Shown: positions 52,066 to 61,228, numbered from the stretch's first letter. The stretch: 64,000 nucleotides of DNA from Accumulibacter sp036625275 (GCF_036625275.1 NZ_JAZKUD010000005.1:62001-126000), one strand, 5' to 3'. Numbers and translations: made by a program. Notes: generated by a model from the letters alone, not told the origin.

Positions 52066-54771
52066 TCAGGCGACGATATTGACCAGGCGACCGGGAACCA
52101 CGACCAGTTTTTTGGGTGCGGTGCCGGCCAGATGCTTCTGTGCCGCTCCAGAGGCCAGCGCAGCGCTTTCGATGCTCGCCCGGTCAGCACCCACCGGCAC
52201 CCGCAGGCTGCCGCGCAGTTTGCCGTTGATCTGCAGCACCAGTTCGATTTCGTTCTGCACCAGCGCGTTTGCATCAGGTTTCGGAAAGGCCTGGCCGGAG
52301 AGCGTGTGGCCGGGTCTCAAGGCAGCATAGAGCGCTTCGCAGATATGCGGCACGATCGGGTTGAGCATCAGCGTCACCGCTTCGAGGGTTTCCTGCCTGA
52401 CGGCGCGTGCGGCGGCCGAGTCGTCGGTGATGCGGCCATAAGCGTTGAGCAACTCCATGACCGCGGCAATGGCGGTATTGAACTGCTTGCGCCGCCCGTA
52501 ATCGTCGGCGACCTTGCCGATCGTCTGGTGTAACTGCCGACGCAGGCCCTGCAGCCCGGTAGACAGAGGTGCAGCCGGGGTCGGCGCCACCGGGCCCGCC
52601 GAGACATGCTCGTAGACGATTCGCCAAAGTCGCTTGAGGAAACGGAATGCCCCTTCGACGCCGGCATCGGACCATTCCAGCGACTGGTCCGGCGGGCTCG
52701 CGAACATGATGAACAGGCGCGCGGTGTCGGCGCCGAACTGTTCGATCAGCGCCTGCGGATCGACGCCGTTGTTCTTCGACTTCGACATCTTCTCGATGCC
52801 GCCGACGATCACCGGCAGGCCGTCGGCGCGCAGCGACGCGCCGACGGCCCGGCCACGTTCGTCATGCACGGCATCGACCTCGGCGGGATTGAGCCATTGT
52901 TTCTTGCCATGGCTGTCCTCGCGGTAGAAAGTTGGTGCCACGACCATGCCCTGCGTCAGCAGATGGGCAAAGGGCTCGTCGAGCCGGTGCTCGCCAAACA
53001 GGCCGAGGTCGCGCATCAGCTTGGTCCAGAAGCGCGAGTAGAGCAGATGCAGGATGGCGTGTTCGATGCCGCCGATGTACTGGTCGATGCCGCCCGCGCA
53101 CCAGTAGGACACGCGCTCGTCGACCATCGCGTGATCATTGTCCGGACAGCAATAGCGCAGGAAATACCACGAGGACTCGACAAAGGTATCCATGGTGTCG
53201 GTTTCGCGCTTTGCCTTGCCGCCGCATTTGGGACAGGTCGTCTCGTAGAATTCGGGCATTTTGGCGAGTGGCGAACCGGCACCGCTGATCGTGACGTTTT
53301 CCGGCAGTACCACCGGCAGGTCCTGGTCAGGCACCGGCAGGTCGCCGCAGGCCGCACAGTGAATGATCGGGATCGGGCAGCCCCAGTAGCGCTGCCGGGA
53401 GATTCCCCAGTCGCGCAGGCGGAACTGGACCTTCTTTTCGCCCAGACCTTTGGCGGCGAGGTCGACGGCGACAGCGTCGACCGCAGCGTGGTACCCAAGG
53501 CCGTCATATTTGCCAGAGTTGACGCAAACACCTATGTACTTGTTGCCATACCATTCTTGCCATGCAGACAAGGAGAAGTCTGTAATAGCAACGTCAGAGC
53601 CGCTACCATCTTCTGCGCCAGATCCACTTCCGGTCCCACCTCCATAGCCGCTTCCGTCGCCAAATCCGTCTTCCCTGCCTTTCGCGATCACCTGCCGGAT
53701 CGGCAGGCCGTACTTCTTGGCAAAGGCAAAATCGCGCTCGTCGTGCGCCGGTACCGCCATCACCGCGCCGTCACCGTAGCCCATCAGCACGTAGTTGCCG
53801 ATCCACACCTCGATCGGTTCGCCGCTCAGCGGATGCGTCACGAAAATGCCCGTCGGTACACCCTTTTTCTCCATCGTCGCCAGGTCCGCTTCGGCGACGC
53901 CACCCTGCTTGCATTCCTCGACAAAAGCCGCCACCCTGGGGTCGCGCGCAGCCGCATAGCTGGCCAGTGGATGCTCGGCGGCGACGGCGCAGAAGGTGAC
54001 GCCCATGATCGTGTCGGCACGCGTGGTGAATACCCACAACTGGCCGGGCTGACCATCGAGTTCATAGGGAAAGGCAAAGCGCACGCCGGTGCTCTTGCCG
54101 ATCCAGTTCTTCTGCATCAGTCGAACTTGTTCCGGCCAGCCGTCGAGCTGGTCGAGGTCAGCCAGCAATTCCTCGGCGTAGGCAGTGATCTTCATGTAAT
54201 ACATCGGGATCTCGCGCTTCTCGATCAGCGCGCCCGAACGCCAACCACGCCCATCGATCACCTGCTCGTTGGCCAGTACGGTATGCTCGACCGGATCCCA
54301 GTTGACCGTTCCCAGTCTTTGGTAGATCAGGCCTTTCTCATACAGGCGGGTGAACAGCCATTGCTCCCAGCGGTAGTACTCGGGTTGGCAGGTGGCGATC
54401 TCGCGCTCCCAGTCGATCGCAAAACCCAGACGCTTGAGTTGCGTCTTCATGTAATCGATGTTGGCGTAGGTCCATTGCGCCGGCGGCACATTGTTCTGGA
54501 TGGCCGCATTTTCCGCGGGCATGCCAAAAGCGTCCCAACCCATCGGCTGCATGACGTTATCGCCGAGCATCCTGTGGAAGCGTGCGAGAACGTCGCCGAT
54601 CGTGTAATTGCGCACGTGCCCCATGTGCAGCTTGCCCGAAGGATAGGGGAACATCGACAGGCAGTAGTATTTAGGGCGATTGATGTCCTCGATGGCGCGC
54701 GCCGCTCCGCTCTGGTTCCAGAAGTCCTGAGCAGCGATTTCCACGTCCGCGGGTTGATACTTTTCCTGCAT
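52066..54771 (-). CDS. leuS: Leucyl-tRNA synthetase, with a Gly/Ser-rich insertion in the editing domain
   Basis: A 901-residue class I aminoacyl-tRNA synthetase. The HIGH motif is HMGHVRN in the N-terminal part and the KMSKS motif is EKMSKSKNNGV. The CP1 editing domain includes VMAVPAHDERDFAFAKKYG. Directly after that a segment of about 25 residues, nearly all Gly, Ser and Asp (around residues 366–393), is inserted before VNSGKYDGL; it is encoded at about 53593–53670. The zinc-binding CPKCGGKAKRETDTMDTF is present. It starts the leuS–lptE–holA operon. Confidence 0.95.
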   Translation of the reverse strand: MQEKYQPADVEIAAQDFWNQSGAARAIEDINRPKYYCLSMFPYPSGKLHMGHVRNYTIGDVLARFHRMLGDNVMQPMGWDAFGMPAENAAIQNNVPPAQWTYANIDYMKTQLKRLGFAIDWEREIATCQPEYYRWEQWLFTRLYEKGLIYQRLGTVNWDPVEHTVLANEQVIDGRGWRSGALIEKREIPMYYMKITAYAEELLADLDQLDGWPEQVRLMQKNWIGKSTGVRFAFPYELDGQPGQLWVFTTRADTIMGVTFCAVAAEHPLASYAAARDPRVAAFVEECKQGGVAEADLATMEKKGVPTGIFVTHPLSGEPIEVWIGNYVLMGYGDGAVMAVPAHDERDFAFAKKYGLPIRQVIAKGREDGFGDGSGYGGGTGSGSGAEDGSGSDVAITDFSLSAWQEWYGNKYIGVCVNSGKYDGLGYHAAVDAVAVDLAAKGLGEKKVQFRLRDWGISRQRYWGCPIPIIHCAACGDLPVPDQDLPVVLPENVTISGAGSPLAKMPEFYETTCPKCGGKAKRETDTMDTFVESSWYFLRYCCPDNDHAMVDERVSYWCAGGIDQYIGGIEHAILHLLYSRFWTKLMRDLGLFGEHRLDEPFAHLLTQGMVVAPTFYREDSHGKKQWLNPAEVDAVHDERGRAVGASLRADGLPVIVGGIEKMSKSKNNGVDPQALIEQFGADTARLFIMFASPPDQSLEWSDAGVEGAFRFLKRLWRIVYEHVSAGPVAPTPAAPLSTGLQGLRRQLHQTIGKVADDYGRRKQFNTAIAAVMELLNAYGRITDDSAAARAVRQETLEAVTLMLNPIVPHICEALYAALRPGHTLSGQAFPKPDANALVQNEIELVLQINGKLRGSLRVPVGADRASIESAALASGAAQKHLAGTAPKKLVVVPGRLVNIVA

Positions 54772-54859
54772 GGCCGGTCACAATCCAGAAAAGAGGCTGA
54801 AGCGCGGATTATACGCATACGTGCTTTGGCTTGCCCTGATCGGGAAATCGCAAAACGAC

Positions 54860-55669
54860 TCAGTGCCGCGGATCGGGAACGAAGCCACCTGGAAAGGGGT
54901 TCGGAAGCGAATTCGGTGTCGGCTGTTGCCGGGGCTGCCGTGGAATGATGCCCTGGGCGAGCAGATTGCTATAGCTGTCGTAATGAATGGTCAGCACTTC
55001 GGAGGGCGCGTCACTGGCACGTCGAAACTCGGTGTATTGCGTCGGCGCGCTGATGCGCTCGCCGTGGCCAGTACCCAGACGACCCTGACCCTCCGCCAGC
55101 TTGCCAGGCGCTTGCGACGGCGCCGGCGCAACCGCCCTGGCTGCGGCACCCGAGGTCGCACTATCGGCAGCAGGAGCGTCGTCGCGCTCCCGCGACGGCA
55201 TCGTGACCTGCGGCGGCGGCAATGGCTCGGCTTCCCGATAGACGGCGACGCCAACTACTCCGACGTTCTGTGGGCGGTCGGTGCGGCCGGCATAGCTGTC
55301 GGCAACGCTGGTGAAATAGAACGCCGCCACATCGTCCATGCTCTTGCGCCAGCCGGAGATCTCGGCCGATTGTCGCGCCACCAGGACGTAACCGGATTGT
55401 GAGGTGGCGGCAGTCTGGCCGCTGAGTGCATTGATGCCGTCAACCGAAAGCACGGTCAGCACACGACCGCTGCTCTTGTTGCGCAACATCACTGCGTAAC
55501 GGTTACCGGGAGTCCCGACCACGTACAGGCGGCCGTGGTGGCGATAGACCTCCAGCGTCTGACCACTGCTGCGGTCGATGATGCCGACGTCGACCAGTGC
55601 GCCGGCGTCGGCAATGCTGATGCAGCCAGCCAGCGGCAGGGCAGCGAAGAAGGCGGCGAGTTTTTTCAT
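54860..55669 (-). CDS. Putative lipoprotein of the ECF sigma operon
   Basis: A 269-residue protein with a lipobox (MKKLAAFFAALPLAGC) and no recognised enzyme domain. The first half has a beta-rich region with GQTLEVYRHHGRLYVVGTPGNRYAV and SADVVAAFYFTSV-like sequence around DDVAAFYFTSVADSYAG; the second half is a Pro/Ala/Ser-rich linker ending in PNPFPGGFVPDP. It may be an envelope-stress sensor or target of the adjacent sigma factor. ATG at 55669. Confidence 0.6.
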   Translation of the reverse strand: MKKLAAFFAALPLAGCISIADAGALVDVGIIDRSSGQTLEVYRHHGRLYVVGTPGNRYAVMLRNKSSGRVLTVLSVDGINALSGQTAATSQSGYVLVARQSAEISGWRKSMDDVAAFYFTSVADSYAGRTDRPQNVGVVGVAVYREAEPLPPPQVTMPSRERDDAPAADSATSGAAARAVAPAPSQAPGKLAEGQGRLGTGHGERISAPTQYTEFRRASDAPSEVLTIHYDSYSNLLAQGIIPRQPRQQPTPNSLPNPFPGGFVPDPRH

Positions 55670-55731
55670 GAGGAACTCCTTGGGTGAGGTGATGAGCATG
55701 TCAACGCACGCCGCCGGTAAACGGGGTCAAT

Positions 55732-56523
55732 TCATTGACGAAATTCTTCCGGTAGCGGGTAATCCGGGTTCGCCCGACGAAACTCCTGCAGTTGCCGTTC
55801 GGCTTCCCGGGTCTTGCCATCGCGCCGCAGTGCACGGATTTCATCGAGCCATACGCTGGCACTGCGGCCGTTTTCGGTCTTGGCCAATGCTCCGGACGCC
55901 GCTCGCTCGGCTGCAGGAGCTGAGTCGATACGCCTTGCCGCCTGACTGTCGCCGAGCGCGGCAGCGGGCGAAGGAGCGCTGTCCAGCACGACTGGCGCTG
56001 CCGGTGCCGCGGCAGGCAAGGACTTGCGCGACGGAGTCGGGGCTAACCCTGGTTCGGCAACGATGTCGGATTTCGATGGACGGTCGCTCTCGCCAGCGCT
56101 GCCCGAGGGCTTTGCCAATTTGGCGTGCGCTTCGCCGGGTGGTGGAGATGGCGCGGCCGGCCTGGCCGGTTCAGGAGCGGCAGCCGAACCCATCGGCTCA
56201 CGGAGGCCACGACTCGGCGCCTCACGTCGTGCTGACGGAGCTTCCTGCTGCAGGCCCGGTTCCGCCGGCAGACCGCCTGGTGGTCGCTCCTGCAGCAAAG
56301 CCAGAGTGACGGTCAGCAGCAAGGTCGTGGCAAGGGTCAGTGGTGTACGCCAGCGTAGCCACCAGGTGCCACGAGGTGGGTTCGCCGGCGATTCGGCAAG
56401 TGCTGCCCGTGCCGCCGCGAGAATGCGCTCGTCCGTGGCGCGTGACGGCTGCTCAGTCGCATGCTCCCGATATAATTGGGAGAGTTGCGGATCGCTCGGA
56501 GAATCCTGGGGGCGCTGGGTCAT
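55732..56523 (-). CDS. Putative membrane-anchored anti-sigma-like protein
   Basis: A 263-residue protein with one transmembrane helix (TPLTLATTLLLTVTLALL, about residues 57–74) after a short N-terminal part containing DERILAAARAALAE. The middle is Pro/Ala-rich and the C-terminus has WLDEIRALRRDGKTREAERQLQEF. Its ATG overlaps the sigma gene stop by 4 bases. The position fits an anti-sigma factor, but no zinc (ZAS) motif is visible, so the assignment rests on context. Confidence 0.55.
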   Translation of the reverse strand: MTQRPQDSPSDPQLSQLYREHATEQPSRATDERILAAARAALAESPANPPRGTWWLRWRTPLTLATTLLLTVTLALLQERPPGGLPAEPGLQQEAPSARREAPSRGLREPMGSAAAPEPARPAAPSPPPGEAHAKLAKPSGSAGESDRPSKSDIVAEPGLAPTPSRKSLPAAAPAAPVVLDSAPSPAAALGDSQAARRIDSAPAAERAASGALAKTENGRSASVWLDEIRALRRDGKTREAERQLQEFRRANPDYPLPEEFRQ

Positions 56524-57104
56524 AACAGATCCTGCAGCGAGTGTCTGAGTTTGGTCAGCGCATAGCGCAACCGGCTCTTGGTCGTTTCACGGCCGCTGTC
56601 GGTGGCAACGGCAATTTCCTCCAGGGTCAGCCCACCCTCTTCGGCGAGCAGAAAGACTTCGCGCTGGGCCGGTGGCAACGCGGCCAGCGCCAGGTTGATC
56701 CTGTGCGCCGCATGTTGCCGCTCATGCAAGGCGTGCGGCGTCTCATGACCGGGTGCCGGCAGACAGGCAATCAGGTCATCGACATCATCCGGATCGTCAG
56801 CGTTCGGCGCCAACTGCGCCAGCGCTTGTGGCGAATGTTTGCGGTAGTGATCGATCAGCCGGTGGCGCGCGATCCGGAAGACCCATGTCGAGAAGCGGGC
56901 CAGTGGCTGGTAGTCGGCGCGGGCCTTGACCACCTTGATCCAGACCTCCTGATAAAGCTCCTCAGCCACTGCCGGGTCCCCGCATTGCTGCGCCAGATAG
57001 CGATACAGCGAGCCGCGATAACGACGATAGAGTGTTGTGAACGCATCTGCATCACCCGCACGATAGGCCAGCATCAGTCGTTCGTCACTCAAGTCTGCTT
57101 GCAT
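56520..57104 (-). CDS. ECF-type RNA polymerase sigma factor (sigma-70 family)
   Basis: A 194-residue sigma factor with region 2 (YRRYRGSLYRYLAQQCGDPAVAEELYQEVW followed by FSTWVFRIARHRLIDHYR) and region 4 (ALAALPPAQREVFLLAEEGGLTLEEIAV). Such factors respond to envelope or extracellular signals. It is followed by the anti-sigma-like and lipoprotein genes and is divergent from a FecR/SPOR protein. Confidence 0.9.
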   Translation of the reverse strand: MQADLSDERLMLAYRAGDADAFTTLYRRYRGSLYRYLAQQCGDPAVAEELYQEVWIKVVKARADYQPLARFSTWVFRIARHRLIDHYRKHSPQALAQLAPNADDPDDVDDLIACLPAPGHETPHALHERQHAAHRINLALAALPPAQREVFLLAEEGGLTLEEIAVATDSGRETTKSRLRYALTKLRHSLQDLL

Positions 57105-57233
57105 TGCGGCAGTCTAGCCGCTGCGCAGACAAACGCAAGCCGGCTCCAACAGCTCGTGCAACCTGACCGGGCAGACCGTCGTGCTGGGCACAATGTTAGA
57201 ATGCCCCTTTCTCGTGGTCGCAAGGAACCATCC

Positions 57234-58169
57234 ATGAACAGGTATTGTATCGGCGCTCTTTTCGCCATGCTCACCGGGAGTCTGCTGCCGCAGGCCGCAA
57301 GCGCAGTCACGGGAGCCGACGCCATCGTTGATGGAGTGCTCATGCCTGCCTGGCTTGAGCGACCCGGCGTCCGGCAGGAGCTGACACCAGGGACGGTTCT
57401 GCAGAATCGCGACCGGGTGATCAGCGGTCCCGGTGCCCGGGTCAGAATTCGGCTGGGCGATGGCAGTACAGTCGAAATGGCTGCCGACAGCCGACTCGAC
57501 CTGAACGCGCTTGGCGTACGTGAAGCGCAGGTGTTCACGGCTGCTCTCGATGTCCAGCAAGGCGCGGTGCGTTTCAGCACCGGCGCCCTTGCCAAAAATC
57601 ATCGGCAGCGCGCTGTCAATCTGCGTGTTGGCACGCTCACTGCGGGAATCAGGGGAACCGATGTCCTGGGCAGAGTCGATGCGGAAGGTGACCGCATCTG
57701 CCTGCTGGAGGGAAGTATTGCCGTGCTGCACCCCTTGGCAGAAGCACTGCAAATCGATACGGCGCCAAGCTGCTATCTGGCACCGAAAGGGGATGCACCG
57801 GCGCCGATCGAGGCAGTCACTGCCGGCCAGCTCGCATCGCTGGCCGCGCAGACCGCACTACCGGCGGCCCCGCCTCCCGTTGCCGTGCCAACAGCCACAC
57901 CGCTGGCTGCCGGCCGCTACGCCACGCGTAGCGGTAGGTGGGCAGTCGAACTGGCGACGCTTGATAGCGAATCGGCAACCTTGTCTTTGTACGACCGAGC
58001 ACGCGCCGCTGGCTACCCAGTCAGAATCATGCCGCGAGCCAGTGCCGGCAGCGGTTACGATTACACCGTTCGTCTCACGCAACTGCCGACACAGAGCGAA
58101 GCGGCAGCATTGGCGGTGCAAATTGCAGACTCGCTGCAGATTGCCTCGCCGGTCGTGGTGCGTCACTGA
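57234..58169 (+). CDS. FecR-domain protein with C-terminal SPOR domain
   Basis: A 311-residue exported protein. After a signal peptide (MNRYCIGALFAMLTGSLLPQ) comes a FecR domain with VRIRLGDGSTVEMAADSRL, LDVQQGAVRFST and VGTLTAGIRGTDVLG. The C-terminal ~80 residues look like a SPOR (peptidoglycan-binding) domain: GRWAVELATLDSES and YPVRIMPRASAG. It is divergent from the ECF sigma operon, which suggests a shared signalling role at the cell wall. The ATG at 57234 is preceded by AAGGAA. Confidence 0.78.
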   Translation: MNRYCIGALFAMLTGSLLPQAASAVTGADAIVDGVLMPAWLERPGVRQELTPGTVLQNRDRVISGPGARVRIRLGDGSTVEMAADSRLDLNALGVREAQVFTAALDVQQGAVRFSTGALAKNHRQRAVNLRVGTLTAGIRGTDVLGRVDAEGDRICLLEGSIAVLHPLAEALQIDTAPSCYLAPKGDAPAPIEAVTAGQLASLAAQTALPAAPPPVAVPTATPLAAGRYATRSGRWAVELATLDSESATLSLYDRARAAGYPVRIMPRASAGSGYDYTVRLTQLPTQSEAAALAVQIADSLQIASPVVVRH

Positions 58170-58208
58170 GTCAAGCCTGCTCTGTGGGTCTGCTCGCTGC
58201 CGCGGCTC

Positions 58209-58556
58209 TCAGGCAGGGTGACGCGGACCCGGAAACACGCCGGTCCAGTTGGATAGGCCCAGCCTGATGATGTTCTCGAAGGTAATCATGTTCAGTTTCG
58301 AGATCCGGTTCTGGTGGCGCCACAGCCAGGAAATGCAAGTCCTGGTCCCGGCCGTTTGACGCACTACAGAGGACGTGCCCTCGGCTTCCGCGAAGTCGAT
58401 AAAACGTTCCACGGCCAGGCGATAAAAATCCGAACTGTTGCAGCAGCCGGCGATGATTTCGGCTTCCCCAGCCGCGCGGCGCCAAAGTTTGAGCGCGAGT
58501 TCTTCGTTGATGCCCGTTTTGTGGGCGATCCACGGCAAAAGTTTTGGTGCTTTCAT
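58209..58556 (-). CDS. Hypothetical protein, about 115 residues
   Basis: A 115-residue protein starting MKAPKLLPWIAHKTGINEEL at 58556, with AGGAG 12 bases upstream. It contains LKLWRRAAGEAEIIAG and a region rich in Trp/Arg/Asn (ISWLWRHQNRISKLNM). I recognise no domain; the compact size and a good ribosome-binding site suggest a real gene. Confidence 0.5.
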   Translation of the reverse strand: MKAPKLLPWIAHKTGINEELALKLWRRAAGEAEIIAGCCNSSDFYRLAVERFIDFAEAEGTSSVVRQTAGTRTCISWLWRHQNRISKLNMITFENIIRLGLSNWTGVFPGPRHPA

Positions 58557-58897
58557 ACGAGTACTCCTGAAAACTGGCAATGCCAAACACTGCAAGCCGT
58601 CAACCGCGACCTTGTGAGCCAGGGTTTTGTTGCAGCGCAGCATCATTATAATGAGTGTCCATCCAAAAAGTTAGGCTTATTTTTCAAATTTCGCGGCAAG
58701 CCATTGGCGGAAGTTCCAGTCATCATCAGTAACGGCATACTCATGAAAAGTCTGATCGCTTTTCCTGCTGAATTAACACCCGAATCAGTGGTTGGCAGGG
58801 CCATTCCGGGCACGTCGCCAACCCCCGATCCGATGACAGCCTAGCACTGCCGCACGCGGCACGCCGTGCGGAAAGCCACGACGACACAAAGAAATTC
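58557..58897. other. Intergenic region before the ArsB/NhaD-type transporter
   Basis: A gap of 341 bases. Its middle (about 58650–58740) is less GC-rich than the surroundings. The only short frame with an ATG is about 33 codons at 58743–58844; it lacks a convincing ribosome-binding site. I see no tRNA, terminator or known element. Confidence 0.35.
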
Positions 58898-60028
58898 ATG
58901 AGACGCCTGCTTCTGATTCCCGCCGAAATCGCTACTCGCCTGCAGCGCGATATTCTGCTCCTGGTTCTGGTGTTGCTCTGTTTCGGCCTGAGTCTGCTTG
59001 ACCCTGATGCAATCGCCACCTATCCGCAACGGGTCGACTGGCCAACCATCGCGGCACTTGCCGGGTTGTTGCTGTTGACTACCGGACTGGAGGAGAGCGG
59101 CCTATTGCAGCATGCCGCATACCAGATGATCATACGCATGCACAGCGAGCGAAATCTGGCCTTGTTACTGGTCGGCACTTCGGCAGCCATGGCTACGGTA
59201 TTGACCAACGACATTGCCCTGTTCATCGTCGTTCCGCTGACCCTCGGCCTGAACGGCATGGCCACCCTGCCGATCGCGCGGCTGGTGATCTTCGAAGCCC
59301 TGGCGGTGAATGCTGGATCGGTGCTGACCCCTATGGGCAATCCGCAAAACCTGTTCCTGTGGCAGCGATCAGGGATTCCCTTCATGGCTTTTGTCGCCGA
59401 AATGGCGCCACTGGCGGGGATCTTGCTCGGCACTCTGCTGGCCCTGACAGTGTTCGCCTTCCCGGCTCGACACATCGACCCACACGAAGACATCGTGCCA
59501 CCGCTGCTCGCCCGGCGGTTGCTGTGGAGCTGTCTGTTGCTCTATCCGGTTTTCCTGATACTGCTCGACCTGCGCCAGCCGTGGGTCGGACTGGCGATCG
59601 TCGCAACCGTCTTCGGTGCCGCCTTTCGCCAAGTGGTGAAGCAGGTCGACTGGGCCCTGATCATCGTTTTCGTGCTGATCTTCATCGACCTGCGTTTGCT
59701 TGCCGATTTGCCGCCGGTGCAGGCAATGGTCGCGACGATCGGGCTGCACGATCCGCAGCGTCTTTTCCTGGCCGGGGTGTTGATTTCGCAACTCATCAGC
59801 AACGTGCCCGGCGCCATCCTTCTTGCCGAGCACAGTCTGGACTGGCGCCTCATGGCCTGGGCGGCAAACATTGGCGGTTTTGGACTGCTGATCGGCTCTC
59901 TGGCCAACCTCATCGCATTGCGCCTGCTCGGCGACCGGCGCGCCTGGTGGAATTTCCATGCCTGGTCGCTGCCCTTCCTCGTCATCGCTGGAACCCTAAG
60001 CTACCTCTGGCTGTTCGCAGGAGCTTGA
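58898..60028 (+). CDS. ArsB/NhaD-type (SLC13-like) ion transporter
   Basis: A 376-residue polytopic inner-membrane protein with about ten helices. ATVLTNDIALFIVVPLTL and, in the second half, LISQLISNVPGAILLA resemble the paired re-entrant NDxA/NxP motifs of the ion-transporter superfamily (ArsB, NhaD, citrate transporters). The substrate cannot be told from sequence alone; a Na+/H+ antiporter or anion exporter is possible. The ribosome-binding site is weak (AAAGAAA). Confidence 0.75.
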   Translation: MRRLLLIPAEIATRLQRDILLLVLVLLCFGLSLLDPDAIATYPQRVDWPTIAALAGLLLLTTGLEESGLLQHAAYQMIIRMHSERNLALLLVGTSAAMATVLTNDIALFIVVPLTLGLNGMATLPIARLVIFEALAVNAGSVLTPMGNPQNLFLWQRSGIPFMAFVAEMAPLAGILLGTLLALTVFAFPARHIDPHEDIVPPLLARRLLWSCLLLYPVFLILLDLRQPWVGLAIVATVFGAAFRQVVKQVDWALIIVFVLIFIDLRLLADLPPVQAMVATIGLHDPQRLFLAGVLISQLISNVPGAILLAEHSLDWRLMAWAANIGGFGLLIGSLANLIALRLLGDRRAWWNFHAWSLPFLVIAGTLSYLWLFAGA

Positions 60029-60154
60029 CGGACAAGCCGCGACCGGCAAGATACCAGTCTGACTTAAATCCGGTTTCTCTGGAATTCTGCAGGTAGACCT
60101 TCTATACTGAAGGGATAATAAGAGATACCCATCGGTGACAAGAGGAGACTTGTG

Positions 60155-60613
60155 ATGACCCTGTACATTCCCGGCATGCTGCCGGACGGGCTGTTGGTCG
60201 ATTTGCCGGAAATCGACGCCCAGCATGAAGAAATCTTCAACTTCATTGACTTTCTCAAGACCATCTGTTTTGAACACAGTCATATTCCGGTCAACGAGTT
60301 CGGCAAGCTTCTCGATTACTTCGCGATCCATTTTGCCACCGAAGAACGGATTGCCGAGGAAGCCGGGCTGGATTTCACCGACCATGCCAAGATCCATACC
60401 GATACGCTGCGCCTGCTGCACAAGGCTCTCGGTGAAGTCATCAACGGTGGGCAGGACGCGCATTCCTTCCTGCGCTTCTGCGAGTACTGGTTCGAACGTC
60501 ACATCAGGGAGGATGACAAGCTGTTCATCTCTGCCCTGCAAGGCTGCGATTACGATCGTTCGGTTGGTCAGCGGCACGCCGCCAGCCCATGCTTTTCCGC
60601 TCAGGGGTTATGA
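60155..60613 (+). CDS. Bacteriohemerythrin-type protein
   Basis: A 152-residue protein with the di-iron ligand pattern of hemerythrins: DAQHEEIFN, HFATEERIAEE, FTDHAKIHTD and FERHIREDD. It probably binds oxygen or senses it. The ATG at 60155 has AGAGGAGA upstream; a GTG three bases earlier is possible. A −10-like TATACT lies at 60103–60108. The C-terminal tail (GQRHAASPCFSAQGL) is outside the fold. Confidence 0.88.
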   Translation: MTLYIPGMLPDGLLVDLPEIDAQHEEIFNFIDFLKTICFEHSHIPVNEFGKLLDYFAIHFATEERIAEEAGLDFTDHAKIHTDTLRLLHKALGEVINGGQDAHSFLRFCEYWFERHIREDDKLFISALQGCDYDRSVGQRHAASPCFSAQGL

Positions 60614-60814
60614 ATCAATCGACTGCGCGGTCGATCTGTGGCTCGCTCACGCCTTGCATCTCGGCCTGCTCGCGACGACTTCTTTTACCACCTCTTCACT
60701 TCTTCAAAATCTCTCAGGCCTGATTGAGCGCCAAAGCCTCGACGACGGCGTCAGGAGCCCGGCGGACAAGGGAAGCAACGCCGGGCTTTCCCCATGTCCG
60801 TTTCCGGCCCCCGG

Positions 60815-61135
60815 TCACTCGGGAAATCCCGTCAGCAACTGTTCGACGATCCAGCGCGCCTCGGCCTCGCTTAGGAAGCGCTGCCAGGGCGGCATCGGCG
60901 TCCCTGGCCGTCCGTTGTAGATCGTGGCCACCAGCGACTCGACCGGTTTGCTCTGCAGGGACTGCGGTTTCAGCGAGGGTCCAAGACCGCCTTGCAGCGT
61001 CATGCCGTGGCATGAGCCGCAATCCTGACGGACCAGATGCACGAGTTGCTTCTGGCGTTCGGTGGACGGCGGTGCCGTTTGCGCGAGCACGGCCGGCGAG
61101 CACAGCAGCAATACCAGAATAAGGCAAGATGGCAT
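60815..61135 (-). CDS. Periplasmic c-type cytochrome (NirC-like)
   Basis: A 106-residue monoheme cytochrome c with a signal peptide (MPSCLILVLLLCSPAVLAQ), the heme site CGSCH followed by GMTLQGGLGPSL, and a C-terminal methionine ligand in GTPMPPWQRFLS. The GMTLQGGLGP context is reminiscent of the NirC cytochromes of the nir (nitrite reductase) clusters, but no nirS or other nir gene is in the window, so the specific role is open. Confidence 0.8.
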   Translation of the reverse strand: MPSCLILVLLLCSPAVLAQTAPPSTERQKQLVHLVRQDCGSCHGMTLQGGLGPSLKPQSLQSKPVESLVATIYNGRPGTPMPPWQRFLSEAEARWIVEQLLTGFPE

Positions 61136-61184
61136 GATGAGGCAGTGAGTCCAGTTCGCTGCTTCGGCAGCGCCGACAACAAAA

Positions 61185-61228
61185 GTGAGGGGGAGGTTCG
61201 TGAGTCGCTGACGTGACTTTGACCTTAA
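61185..61228 (+). repeat. Interspersed repeat, copy C (right end only)
   Basis: GTGAGGGGGAGGTTCGTGAGTCGCTGACGTGACTTTGACCTTAA without the left (TCATGACTTT) end. The final TTAA overlaps the stop codon (TAA) of the gene at 61225. Confidence 0.6.

Noticed and set aside
52606..54948. A 780-codon open frame on the plus strand, antisense to leuS
   Set aside because: The minus strand encodes a full leucyl-tRNA synthetase; the antisense product has no recognisable domain and no ribosome-binding site.
56541..57233. The N-terminal extension of the FecR/SPOR frame over the sigma gene
   Set aside because: It is antisense to the sigma factor, whereas the ATG at 57234 begins a signal peptide with a ribosome-binding site.
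60724..61122. A 132-codon plus-strand frame over the cytochrome c gene
   Set aside because: The minus strand has a signal peptide and CGSCH heme motif; the plus frame is Arg/Ser/Ala-rich shadow.
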